Of a stretch of DNA of 64,000 bases, positions 52,456-61,035 are shown in pieces. The stretch lies in the NCBI RefSeq assembly GCF_036017035.1, contig NZ_JAYXHS010000002.1, positions 806,001 through 870,000 of the forward strand, read 5' to 3'. This DNA is from Viridibacterium silvisoli (GTDB taxonomy: Bacteria > Pseudomonadota > Gammaproteobacteria > Burkholderiales > Rhodocyclaceae). The notes beneath the pieces were generated by a model. It worked only from the letters and a program-made list of their open reading frames with translations, had not been told where the DNA came from and searched no databases. The first letter of the stretch is position 1, and each line of letters begins with the position of its first letter. A program made the translations under genes and the position numbers.

Positions 52456-53057
52456 GGTGTACTCCGCAGCAGTAGCTGGAAGCGCACACGCGCGTCGAGG
52501 TTCGGGTTGCCGATGCCATTGCGGCGCAGCTCCAGTCCGTCCAGCGTGAGCGAGGGCAAGGTCTTGAGCAGCTCGGCGATCCAGCTGCGCAGGTCTGCGT
52601 AACTGCCCGTCACCGGGATGTCGATCCGCACGCGCACGAGCGGTGTACCGGGTTCCGGCGCATCACGGTAGTCGGCGCGCGTGTCGCGCAGGTTGTTCTT
52701 CCGCGCCGCGCGATGCAGGGTCAGCAAGGCTTCGGGCAGCGTGCTGCGGGCGGGGAAGGCGGCGTAGAACTCACGCAGACGCGTTTGCGGCGAGGCCGCT
52801 TCCGGTGCCTTGTTGCGGCTGGCCACACGCAACTGCTTGCGCTGCTGCTCGACCGCGGCGATCTGCTCGCGCATGGGGCGTGTGGCACTTAGCACGACGG
52901 CGACGGAGCTCGCGATGAGCATGCCTGCGACCAGTGCCGGCCAGCCTGCGCGATGCAAGATGCGCTGCACGGCCGCGGCAAGCATCTGCAGCGTGGTGCG
53001 CAGCGCGCTCCAGTCAGGGCGCTGGAGCTTCCTGCGACTCAGTTGCTCGAACCTCAT
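52452..53057 (-). CDS. PilO/GspM-like protein
   Basis: 201 residues: one membrane helix (about 38-58, GWPALVAGMLIASSVAVVLSA), a coiled-coil segment (QIAAVEQQRKQLRVAS) and a ferredoxin-like C-terminal domain (FPARSTLPEALLTLHRAARKNNLRDTRADY ... TGSYADLRSWIAELLKTLPSLTLDGLELRRN), the layout of PilO. It overlaps both neighbours by 4 bp. Confidence 0.8.
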   Translation of the reverse strand: MRFEQLSRRKLQRPDWSALRTTLQMLAAAVQRILHRAGWPALVAGMLIASSVAVVLSATRPMREQIAAVEQQRKQLRVASRNKAPEAASPQTRLREFYAAFPARSTLPEALLTLHRAARKNNLRDTRADYRDAPEPGTPLVRVRIDIPVTGSYADLRSWIAELLKTLPSLTLDGLELRRNGIGNPNLDARVRFQLLLRSTP

Positions 53058-53608
53058 GCTTCACTCCGCCAACGCGCGCTGAGCTTGAACTGCACCAGGT
53101 CCTGCGAGCCCACTTTATGGAATTCGTAGTTCTGTACCTGCACACTGGCGAAGCCAGGTTGCTTACCGATGCGTTTGGCGTAATCGAAAACCGCTTCCAG
53201 CGAACGTGCTTCGCCGGCGAGGTTGATCTGCGCCTTGCCGGCATCCGCATCGAGCGACAGCAGTGCAATGTCTTCATTGCCAGCCGCTTCGAGTTGCGGC
53301 ACGAGTTGCGGCCAGGGTTCCTGCAATCTGGCCGCGATCTGCGCTGCGCGGCGCAGGTCGGCCTCGGGCACGCGTTCCTGCTTGCGTGCGCGCTGCAGCC
53401 CGTTGGCGCGCTCTTCCAGACGTTGTGCGCGTGCGAGTTGCTGCTGTGCTTCGTCGAGGCGCTCCTGTACGTCGAAGTACTCGAGCACGACGGCGGCGCT
53501 GGCCAGCACGGCGGCGAGCAGCAGCAGCCAGCCGAGCAGGGACGGGCGTTGACGTTGCGCGACGAAGTCCAGCGTGAAAGCTGGTGGTGCGGGATTGAAA
53601 AGCTTCAT
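53054..53608 (-). CDS. PilN-like protein
   Basis: 184 residues: a short cytoplasmic N terminus (NPAPPAFTLDF, the typical segment that PilM binds), one membrane helix (LLGWLLLLAAVLASAAVVLEYF), coiled coil (DEAQQQLARAQRLEERANGLQRAR), then a periplasmic domain. It starts right after the PilM-like gene. Confidence 0.82.
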   Translation of the reverse strand: MKLFNPAPPAFTLDFVAQRQRPSLLGWLLLLAAVLASAAVVLEYFDVQERLDEAQQQLARAQRLEERANGLQRARKQERVPEADLRRAAQIAARLQEPWPQLVPQLEAAGNEDIALLSLDADAGKAQINLAGEARSLEAVFDYAKRIGKQPGFASVQVQNYEFHKVGSQDLVQFKLSARWRSEA

Positions 53609-53609
53609 G

Positions 53610-54410
53610 TCAGGCTGCCGTTACCTTGTCTCGCGTGCGGCGACCAGTGTTGCTATCCACGACATCGACAGGTTCCGGCGCAAGCCACTCCACGTTCCAG
53701 CCTTCCTGCAGCGCCACCGCGAAGGGCTTGATGGCGCCCGCGATGTAGAGCGTGCCGTTCACCATCGGTGGTTCGACGCGCGCCAGCATCTGCGCGCAGA
53801 GCGCGGTCAGCGCTTCGCCATCGGCGGCGGCAAATGCCTGTGTGCTGATCGCCAGCCAGTTGCGATGGCGCCACAGGCCCAGGCACACGCGACCTTCTTC
53901 GATCAGCGCAAAGGCGCCGACATGTGCCGACAGGCTACGCCGCACGTGGTTGAAGTAGTCGGAGAAGCTGGTGCGCAAGCTGCGCAGCTTGAGCTTGTGG
54001 CGCTCCGCCAGTGCGCTGACGGCAGCCATCAACTTCTCGCCGACCGCCACGGCGGGCGTCGCTTCGTTGACGTAGGCGGGTTCGGCAGCGATATGCCAGC
54101 TGTCTGCATCGCGGCCATACACATTGCGGAACGCGGCCTTGAGGAAGGCCGTGCGCTCGCGCGGGTTGCGCACGCCTGCCGGAAAGCGCACGACCTGCAC
54201 GCGCGTCAGTGCGCTGTCGAGCACTACGTCGAGCTGGGAGCAGGAAGCGACGTCTGACAGCTTGAGCGTGTCGAGCTGTGCTTCGAAAGCGTCGGCCGGC
54301 GCGGCGTCAGAAGTCGTCGCTGCGCCGGCTGGCCAGCGTTGCCAGGCACCGCCGCGCAGGCTGCCGGCGGACACGGAGTAACCAGCGTTGCCGAGCCGCA
54401 AGGTCAGCAC
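53610..54410 (-). CDS. PilM/GspL-like actin-fold protein
   Basis: About 266 residues from a GTG 1 bp after the GspE stop (another GTG at 54431 is possible; a longer frame to 54572 would overlap GspE in a low-complexity stretch). The sequence starts VLTLRLGNAGYSVSAG and contains an actin/FtsA-like fold (LDVVLDSALTRVQVVRFPAG, EPAYVNEATPAVAVGEKLMAAVSALAERHKLKLRSLRTSFSDYFN, GAFALIEEGRVCLGL). In type IV pili PilM links the ATPase to PilN; in T2SS GspL does. The assignment is supported by gene order. Confidence 0.75.
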   Translation of the reverse strand: MLTLRLGNAGYSVSAGSLRGGAWQRWPAGAATTSDAAPADAFEAQLDTLKLSDVASCSQLDVVLDSALTRVQVVRFPAGVRNPRERTAFLKAAFRNVYGRDADSWHIAAEPAYVNEATPAVAVGEKLMAAVSALAERHKLKLRSLRTSFSDYFNHVRRSLSAHVGAFALIEEGRVCLGLWRHRNWLAISTQAFAAADGEALTALCAQMLARVEPPMVNGTLYIAGAIKPFAVALQEGWNVEWLAPEPVDVVDSNTGRRTRDKVTAA

Positions 54411-54411
54411 C

Positions 54412-56100
54412 TTATGCGATGAACGTAACACGGTTGAGTTCCTGTAGTGTGGTGTCGCTGCGGGCGACCAGAGACATGCCGGCTGCACGCAAGGGCTTGA
54501 AGCCCTTGGCCAGCGCGGCCTGCTTGAGTGCGCGCAGCGGCGCGCGTTCGGTGATGAGTTCGCGCAACTCATCGTCGAGTGGCAACACTTCGGCTATCGC
54601 GCGCCGGCCGCGATAACCGCTGCCACGGCAATGGCTGCAGCCCGTGCCATGCATGAAATGGAAGCCCGTCGTGTCGCTCAGCGCCGATTCGTCGAGTAGT
54701 TCCTGTGTCGGCGAATCGTCGGTGCGGCAGTGCGTGCAATTGACGCGCAACAGACGCTGCGCAATGACCACGTTCAATGCTGCAACCAGGTTGTAGGGAT
54801 CGATGCCCATGTGCATGAAGCGGCCGATCACGTCGAACACATTGTTGGCGTGCACTGTGGTGAATACGAGGTGGCCGGTGAGGGCGGCCTGCACGGCGAT
54901 CTCTGCCGTGTCGCTATCGCGGATCTCGCCGACCATGATCTTGTCCGGGTCGTGACGCAGGATCGAGCGCAGCCCGCGCGAGAAGGTCAGGCCCTTCTTC
55001 TCGTTGACGGGAATCTGCAGCACGCCCGGTAACTGATACTCGACCGGGTCTTCGATGGTGACGATCTTCTCGAGGCCGGTATTGGTCTCACCGATGGTGG
55101 CGTAGAGCGTCGTTGTCTTGCCGCTACCGGTCGGGCCGGTGACGAGCAACATGCCATATGGTTCGTTGGCGAGGCGGCGGATCTGCGCGCGCGTGGCGTC
55201 GTCGTAGCCGAGCGAAGCCAACGTGAGGCCGCTCATCTCTTCGGTGAGGTGTTCCTTGTCGAGCACGCGCAGCACGGCGTCCTCGCCGAAGATGCTCGGC
55301 ATGATCGACACGCGGAAGTCGACCTCGCGCCCATTGGCGTTGGCCTTGAAGCGGCCGTCCTGCGGTACGCGGCGCTCGGCAATGTCGAGCTCGGCCAGCA
55401 CCTTGATCCGCGAGATGACCTGCTCGGCCATGTCGCTGCCCTGCACGCTGCCGACGCGCGACAGCACACCGTCGATGCGGTACTTGATGTGCAGGCCGCC
55501 AGCGACGGATTCGATGTGGATGTCGGACGCGCTCTGGCGCAGCGATTCGTAGAGCGTGGAGTTCACCAGCTTGACGACGGGGCTGTCGTCCTCGCTGATG
55601 CGACGTGCGGAAATATCCTCCGCATCACCTTTCGCATGCGCGCGGTTGGCGTTGTCCTGGCCGGCCTGCATGCCGCCGACCATCTGCTGGCTCTCTTCGA
55701 TGCGTGCATGTGCAGCGGTCAGCGTGTCGCGCGTGGCCAGCGCCATGCGGAACGGCGTCTGGATGCTGTGCCCCAGCCAGCTGGCCAGCGTTGCATTGAA
55801 AGGGTCGGTCACCACGGCGAACAACTGCCCCGATGCGTCGCGCGCGGCGATGCATTCGCGACGCAGGCATTCCTCGAAGTGCAGGATGTCGAGCGCGGGC
55901 GTCCAGCCCAGCAGGCTCGGTGCATCGACGACACGCATGTGCAGCAGCGCGCCGAGGGATTCCAGTGCGGCTTCGCCATAGCGGGCGACGATGAAGTCGA
56001 CCAGGCGTTGTTTCGTGGCGAGTGCTTCGGCGCGCAGCGCATCGAGCGACGCCATGTCGAGCTTCGGGATGGAGAGCAGATGCGAGGCGGGCGCGTTCAC
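54412..56100 (-). CDS. GspE-type assembly ATPase
   Basis: 562 residues starting from a GTG that overlaps the GspF stop (GTGA). GspE N-terminal domain (about 20-150), then the ATPase: DIHIESVAGGLHIKYRIDG, Walker A GPTGSGKTTTLYAT, Asp box, RHDPDKIMVGEIRD (Walker B), HLVFTTVHANN His box, and zinc fingers CTHCRTDD ... CSHCRGSGYRGR. It powers pseudopilus assembly for this operon's machine. Confidence 0.92.
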   Translation of the reverse strand: MNAPASHLLSIPKLDMASLDALRAEALATKQRLVDFIVARYGEAALESLGALLHMRVVDAPSLLGWTPALDILHFEECLRRECIAARDASGQLFAVVTDPFNATLASWLGHSIQTPFRMALATRDTLTAAHARIEESQQMVGGMQAGQDNANRAHAKGDAEDISARRISEDDSPVVKLVNSTLYESLRQSASDIHIESVAGGLHIKYRIDGVLSRVGSVQGSDMAEQVISRIKVLAELDIAERRVPQDGRFKANANGREVDFRVSIMPSIFGEDAVLRVLDKEHLTEEMSGLTLASLGYDDATRAQIRRLANEPYGMLLVTGPTGSGKTTTLYATIGETNTGLEKIVTIEDPVEYQLPGVLQIPVNEKKGLTFSRGLRSILRHDPDKIMVGEIRDSDTAEIAVQAALTGHLVFTTVHANNVFDVIGRFMHMGIDPYNLVAALNVVIAQRLLRVNCTHCRTDDSPTQELLDESALSDTTGFHFMHGTGCSHCRGSGYRGRRAIAEVLPLDDELRELITERAPLRALKQAALAKGFKPLRAAGMSLVARSDTTLQELNRVTFIA

Positions 56101-57281
56101 TGGATCGTCTCCGCCAGCTGGAAGATCGGCAGGTACATCAGCACCACGATGCCGCCGATGACCACCCCGATGACCAGCATGAGCGCCGGACCGATGAGGC
56201 GCGTGAGGTAGTCGACCCAGCGCGAGATCTCTTCTTCGTGAAACGCTGCGACGCGTTCGGCCATGTCGCCGAGGCTGCCGCTCTTCTCGCCGACGCGCAG
56301 CAAGCGTTGCGCAACGTTCGTAGTGAGGCCGTGCGTGGTCAAGGTGTCGGTCAGGCTGCGGCCTTCACGCACCTGTGCAATCGCCGCATCGAGTTTGTCG
56401 CGCAAGGCGACCGTCAGCAGGTCGCGCGACATCTGCATCGCCTGTATCGCGGGAATGCCTCCACGCAGCAGCATCGATAGCGTGCGGTAGAAGCGTGCGA
56501 GCTGGAACACGCGCAGGTTCTCGCCGACGCCCGGCAATTGCCAGGCCGCACGCGCCAGGCTGGCGCGAGTGGCCGGCAGGCGCAGCACGGCAACGATCGC
56601 CGCAATGCACAGCACGACAACGGCGAGCATGGCACCGGCATGCTCCGACATGAGCTTGCCCCAGTCGATCAACATGCGCGAAGCGAGGGGCAGGTCGCCG
56701 CCGGCTTCCTCGAAAACGCCGGAGAAACGGGGCACGACATAGCCGAGCAGGAAGAGTACGACGAGGCCGCCGACCGAGAGCAGCATCACCGGGTAGATGG
56801 CCGCACTGACGATCTTGTTGCGCAGCGTATCCGTCTGCTGGCGGTAGGCGATGTAGCGGGCGAGTGCCTGGTCGAGATCGGAGGTCTTCTCCGCTGCGCG
56901 CACCATGGCGACGAACAGCTCGGGAAAGACGCCACTCTGCGCTTGCAGCACGCCGGAGAAAGTGAGGCCGTTACGCAGGCCATTCAGCAGCGCATCCATG
57001 GTGCTGCGCACGGCGGGGCGCGTCTCGCGCTCGGCGAGTGTCTCGATGGATTCCACCAGCGGCAGGCCGGACTCGAGCAGGGCCAGCAACTCCTGCGCGA
57101 AGAGTTGCAGCGGGAATTTCTGTGAGCCCCGCGACAGTCCCACCGAAGCCTGCGTGACGGACAGTACCGACAGGCCGCGCGCAAGCATCTGCTGGTGCAC
57201 GTCGGCTTCGCTGGCCGAATCCATCACCAGTTCCGCGAGCGCCATCTCGCTATCGAGTGTCCTGACCTTGAAGCGTGCCAT
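56097..57281 (-). CDS. GspF-type inner-membrane platform protein
   Basis: 394 residues from the ATG at 57281 (MARFKVRTLDSE). Two T2SF domains (about 70-195 and 275-390), each with FAQELLALLESGLPLVESIETLAE or RFYRTLSMLLRGGIPAIQAMQMS, and three membrane helices (LLSVGGLVVLFLLGYVV; AMLAVVVLCIAAIVAVL; LMLVIGVVIGGIVVLMYLPIF). It starts 10 bp after the GspG stop. Confidence 0.92.
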   Translation of the reverse strand: MARFKVRTLDSEMALAELVMDSASEADVHQQMLARGLSVLSVTQASVGLSRGSQKFPLQLFAQELLALLESGLPLVESIETLAERETRPAVRSTMDALLNGLRNGLTFSGVLQAQSGVFPELFVAMVRAAEKTSDLDQALARYIAYRQQTDTLRNKIVSAAIYPVMLLSVGGLVVLFLLGYVVPRFSGVFEEAGGDLPLASRMLIDWGKLMSEHAGAMLAVVVLCIAAIVAVLRLPATRASLARAAWQLPGVGENLRVFQLARFYRTLSMLLRGGIPAIQAMQMSRDLLTVALRDKLDAAIAQVREGRSLTDTLTTHGLTTNVAQRLLRVGEKSGSLGDMAERVAAFHEEEISRWVDYLTRLIGPALMLVIGVVIGGIVVLMYLPIFQLAETIQ

Positions 57282-57291
57282 GACTAAAACA

Positions 57292-57747
57292 TCACCAGTT
57301 GACGATGTCTTCGGCTTCGCCTGTGCCACCGGGCTGGCCGTCCTTGCCGAGCGAGAGCAGGTCGAACTCGCCATGCTCGCCGGGTGCCTTGTATTGATAC
57401 GGGTGATGCCAGGGATCTTCCGGCACGCCCTTCTTCAGGTAAGGGCCTTTCCATTGCGGTACGTCGCCGGGCGCCGTGACCAGCGAAGCAAGTCCCTGTT
57501 CGGTGGTCGGGTAGCTGCCCACATCGAGCCGGTACGCGTCGAGCGCCTTCTCCAGCGAGTCGAGCTGCGCGCGTGCCGTCTTTACCTCGGCCTTGCCGAT
57601 ATGCGCGAAGAATTTGGGGCCGACATAGCCCGCCAGCAAACCGATGATCACCATCACTACCAGCAGCTCGAGCAGGGTGAAGCCTGCGATGCGATGTGCG
57701 GTGTCTCGTCGGTGGCGGACCGTGCGTGTAGTCATTTTGTAATACAT
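57292..57747 (-). CDS. gspG: Major pseudopilin GspG
   Basis: 151 residues from the ATG at 57747 (an ATG at 57735 is also possible). Prepilin motif AGFTLLELLVVMVIIGLLAGYVGPKFFAHIGKAEVKTARAQLDSLEKALDAYRLDVGSYPTTEQGLASLV and a C-terminal calcium-site-like end (DPWHHPYQYKAPGEHGEFDLLSLGKDGQPGGTGEAEDIVNW), a close match to GspG of true T2SS. First gene of the 11-gene operon. Confidence 0.93.
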   Translation of the reverse strand: MYYKMTTRTVRHRRDTAHRIAGFTLLELLVVMVIIGLLAGYVGPKFFAHIGKAEVKTARAQLDSLEKALDAYRLDVGSYPTTEQGLASLVTAPGDVPQWKGPYLKKGVPEDPWHHPYQYKAPGEHGEFDLLSLGKDGQPGGTGEAEDIVNW

Positions 57748-57915
57748 CGGATCGTCAGAAGACCGTAACTCTAGTGTTGGAAAAAGACACTGATATTGCG
57801 GTCGCTGAATCTGTCGACGGGCAGTGTCGATCAAGCGTGCACGCGTAGCGTGTACAGGTTGCAATTTCATTGCAGCGCCATCCTCCTATCGGAACGTGTT
57901 GTGACGTAGTGCCGA

Positions 57916-57938
57916 CATCCGGCCTGTAATGCCGGATG
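57916..57938. repeat. REP-like hairpin upstream of a PEP-CTERM gene
   Basis: CATCCGGC / GCCGGATG (57916-57923 and 57931-57938) around CTGTAAT, in the 259-bp gap between the divergent gspG and PEP-CTERM genes. The stem and flanks (GCCGA...CCTACG) resemble REP units. Confidence 0.6.
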
Positions 57939-58006
57939 CCTACGATGTGCGCAGAGCCCGCTGATGCAGGTGGGCGGTCTGAGCTGCACACATTCGGGAG
58001 AGCATC

Positions 58007-58570
58007 ATGAATACGTTCAAACGCGCGCTGCTGGGCTTGTCGCTCAGCCTGGGTCTCGTGGCACACGCTGGCGCGACGACGGTCGACCTCACGGCTGACG
58101 GCCAATGGCATACCTTCGATGTCGATTCGTTCAGCTCCCTGTCGGGCGGCCTCGAGTGGATTGATTACACGGATGGCAGCGTGCTGTCGTTCCGCATCAA
58201 CAACAGCGCGCCGGTGCTGCTGACGGTTGCCGACGGCGGTTTTGCCGGTGACATATTCCTGGTGAAGGACGGCAACGTGTCGCTTGGCTCGACATCGGCC
58301 GCAGTCAACAACTACCCCGTCTCCATCGGTCTTGATTTCGATTCAGCGCTGAGCAATCCGCTCTACAGCAAGGGCAGCTTCGTGCTCGCACCGGGCAGTC
58401 ACCTCATCACCGGCGTGCTGACGACCTCGGCACTGAGCGACTTCGGTGCGCTCGACGCCACGGTCGGCGGCGTGATGTTGCAGGCCGTGCCTGAGCCGGC
58501 CGAGTGGGCCACGCTCGCCGCCGGCCTCTTCTTGCTGTCCGTCACCGCACAACGCTCACGCCGCAAGTGA
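58007..58570 (+). CDS. PEP-CTERM sorting-domain protein
   Basis: 187 residues. Signal peptide ending AHAGA, secreted beta domain with a DFGALDATVGG part, and C-terminal tag VPEPAEWATLAAGLFLLSVTAQRSRR. GGGAG lies before the ATG. It is divergent from the secretion operon and 51 bp before the 5'-nucleotidase gene. Confidence 0.87.
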   Translation: MNTFKRALLGLSLSLGLVAHAGATTVDLTADGQWHTFDVDSFSSLSGGLEWIDYTDGSVLSFRINNSAPVLLTVADGGFAGDIFLVKDGNVSLGSTSAAVNNYPVSIGLDFDSALSNPLYSKGSFVLAPGSHLITGVLTTSALSDFGALDATVGGVMLQAVPEPAEWATLAAGLFLLSVTAQRSRRK

Positions 58571-58621
58571 TTGCGTCGCCTGTGTCCGTTGTCATGCAAA
58601 AAAGCATTCAGGAGAATTGAA

Positions 58622-60430
58622 ATGAAACTGCACCATGCAATCCTCGCATGCGCTCTGGGCGCCGCCTCCGTGGCGTGTTCCGCAGCGCCTGTCAGCTTCA
58701 AGATCGTGTCGTTCAACGACTTCCACGGCAATCTGCAATCACCGGGTACCTTCCGCCCGAATTCGACCAGTGCTGCCGTGGCCGTGGGCGGTATCGACTA
58801 CATGGCGGCCTACGTGGCAGCTGCGAAGGCCGCCAATCCGAATACTGTTGTCGTCTCTGCGGGTGACATCATCGGCGCGAGTCCGCTGATCTCGGCTTTC
58901 TTCCATGACGAAGGCACGATCGAGACGATGAATCGCCTCGGTCTGGATTTCAACGCCGTTGGCAATCACGAGTTCGACGATGGCAAGACCGAGCTGCTGC
59001 GCATGCAGAACGGCGGTTGCCACCCGACCGATGCGGCCAATAGCTGCAAGGGCGCAACCGTGGGTACGCCCGTGCCGTTCGAAGGCGCGAAGTTCAAGTT
59101 TCTATCGGCGAACGTGGTCGATACGGCAAGCGGCAAGCCCCTGTTTGCCCCGTATGGCATCAAGCAGTTCGGCAATGTGCGCGTCGGCTTCATCGGCCTG
59201 ACGCTGGCCGAGACGCCCAGCATCGTCACCCCGAGTGGTGTGGCCGGCCTGAGCTTCAAGGATGAAGTGGCGACGATCAATGCGCTGGTGCCACAACTGC
59301 GCGCACGCGGTGTCGAGACCATCGTGGTGCTGATCCATCAGGGCGGCTTCCAGGACACGACGGCAAATCCGTCGATCACCGATATCAACGGCTGCACCAG
59401 CGCCAACGGCAGCAACCAGCTGGATGCGTCGGACAGCTCGGCGCATTTCAAGGACATCGTCAGCAAGCTCGACGATGCCGTGGATCTGGTGATCTCCGGC
59501 CATACGCACGCGCCGTACAACTGCCAGTTGCCGAACAAGATCGGTCGCAAGATTCCTGTGACCAGCGCCAGCGCATTCGGTCGCGTGGTGACCGAGATCG
59601 ACGTGACGGTAGAGTCGACCAATAATCAGCTGGTGAGCATCAACGCGGTCAACAAGCTGGTCGATCGCACCAACCTCGCGATCACACCTGACGCCACCAT
59701 CCAGGGCATCGTCAATGGTTATAGCAGCCTCGTTGCGCCGCTGGCTGGCGCTGTCATCGGCACCATCACCGCTCCGCTGTCGAACGGTGTCGATGCCTCC
59801 GGCAACATGCCTGCCGGCGCGCTGATTGCCGATTCCCAGTACCTGGCGACGCAGCCTGCCGATTTTGGCGGCGCCGAAGTGGCCTTCATGAATCCGGGTG
59901 GCGTGCGCAACCCAGGTTTCACGGCAGCACCTTTCCCGCATGACGTGACCTACGGCGAGGCCTTCACGGTCCAGCCTTTCGGCAATAGCCTCGTGACCGT
60001 CACGCTGACCAACCAGAACCTCAAGGACGTGCTGGAGCAACAGTTCAGCGGCTGCATGGGTCAAACGACGCAGAAAATCCTGCTGCCGTCTGCGCAACTC
60101 AAGTACCAGTGGGACAGCACGCTGCCTCTTTGCGGCAAGGTGAAGAATGTGGTGCTCAACGGCGAGACACTTGTGGATGCCTGCGGCGTGGTGCAGAGCC
60201 CGACAGCGACGCATCGTGTGACGATCAACAACTTCCTGTCCACCGGCGGTGACGGTTTCACGGTGTTCAAGAGCGGCACCAATCTGCTCGGTGGCGCGCA
60301 GGACATCGATGCGCTGATTGCCTACCTGTTGGCATTCAAGAGCCCGAACGCAGCCTACGACCAGACTGTTCCCGCATTGGCCTTGCCGCGTGTAACGAAG
60401 GTGAGCACGGGCGCCTGCAGCGCGCCTTGA
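58622..60430 (+). CDS. Secreted 5'-nucleotidase / UDP-sugar hydrolase family protein
   Basis: 602 residues from the ATG at 58622. Signal peptide (AILACALGAASVACSA), metallophosphoesterase domain with SFNDFHGN, AGDIIGAS, VGNHEFDDG, VLIHQGG and SGHTHAPY, followed by the C-terminal 5'-nucleotidase substrate domain (FMNPGGVRNPG, YGEAFTVQPFGNSLVTVTLTNQNLKDVLEQQF, NNFLSTGGDGFTVF). Releases phosphate from nucleotides outside the cell. It ends with a terminator. The start gives the better signal peptide; a longer frame from 58571 lacks a site. Confidence 0.92.
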   Translation: MKLHHAILACALGAASVACSAAPVSFKIVSFNDFHGNLQSPGTFRPNSTSAAVAVGGIDYMAAYVAAAKAANPNTVVVSAGDIIGASPLISAFFHDEGTIETMNRLGLDFNAVGNHEFDDGKTELLRMQNGGCHPTDAANSCKGATVGTPVPFEGAKFKFLSANVVDTASGKPLFAPYGIKQFGNVRVGFIGLTLAETPSIVTPSGVAGLSFKDEVATINALVPQLRARGVETIVVLIHQGGFQDTTANPSITDINGCTSANGSNQLDASDSSAHFKDIVSKLDDAVDLVISGHTHAPYNCQLPNKIGRKIPVTSASAFGRVVTEIDVTVESTNNQLVSINAVNKLVDRTNLAITPDATIQGIVNGYSSLVAPLAGAVIGTITAPLSNGVDASGNMPAGALIADSQYLATQPADFGGAEVAFMNPGGVRNPGFTAAPFPHDVTYGEAFTVQPFGNSLVTVTLTNQNLKDVLEQQFSGCMGQTTQKILLPSAQLKYQWDSTLPLCGKVKNVVLNGETLVDACGVVQSPTATHRVTINNFLSTGGDGFTVFKSGTNLLGGAQDIDALIAYLLAFKSPNAAYDQTVPALALPRVTKVSTGACSAP

Positions 60431-60457
60431 TAAAACGTTGACTCGTGATGTGTTGAG

Positions 60458-60489
60458 GCCTGTCTCCGTACGGAGGCAGGCTTTTTTTT
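60458..60489 (+). terminator. Rho-independent terminator of the 5'-nucleotidase gene
   Basis: Stem GCCTGTCTCC / GGAGGCAGGC (one mismatch) with loop GTAC, followed by eight T, 27 bp after the stop. Confidence 0.93.
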
Positions 60490-60703
60490 GTACTGGCTTT
60501 GTTGCGGAACAAGGCGGTGGCACAGCGTTTGCGCGAAGCTGGAGAGGCGGGGTTTGGGGGAGTGACTATCGGATTCTCCTTTTTCGATGCGTTGACCAAG
60601 GCGATGCGGGTTGACCATCATGCCTTTAGAACGGCGCCACGTAGGTGAGCGTCGCCCCGCGTGAAACATTCATCCGGCAACACGTGAAACGAGAGAGGTC
60701 ATC

Positions 60704-60892
60704 ATGATTCATTACAGCTCGGTTTCGGCATTCGATGCCCACAACAGCGGCCTGCTGGCTGCGATCCGCCAACGGAACGATGATGTAGCTCCACCCGACA
60801 GCCTGCGCTCGGAAGAAGAGCGCCTGGCCTGGAAGGACGGTGTCGAGGAAGGCTGCGCCATCCGCCACGCGTTCGACCTGGCTGACGACTGA
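60704..60892 (+). CDS. Small hypothetical protein
   Basis: 62 residues, acidic and soluble (SVSAFDAHNSGLLAAIRQRNDD...SEEERLAWKDGVEEGCAIRHAFDLADD). GAGAGG precedes the ATG. GC-rich third positions fit a real gene; no family is recognised. Confidence 0.55.
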   Translation: MIHYSSVSAFDAHNSGLLAAIRQRNDDVAPPDSLRSEEERLAWKDGVEEGCAIRHAFDLADD

Positions 60893-61035
60893 CGACACAG
60901 TTTTGGCCTGATATTTCGCTGCCCGCGTGACGCATGTCGTCGCGGAGGGCAATGGTCTATTTGGCGCATGGCTGCTTCACGGCGGGATAACCTGATGCAG
61001 GTAGTTTGAGCTCCTGATTTCAACCGGGGATTCTC

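Noticed and set aside
59102..60523. 473-codon minus-strand frame
   Set aside because: Fully antisense to the 5'-nucleotidase with no recognisable domain.
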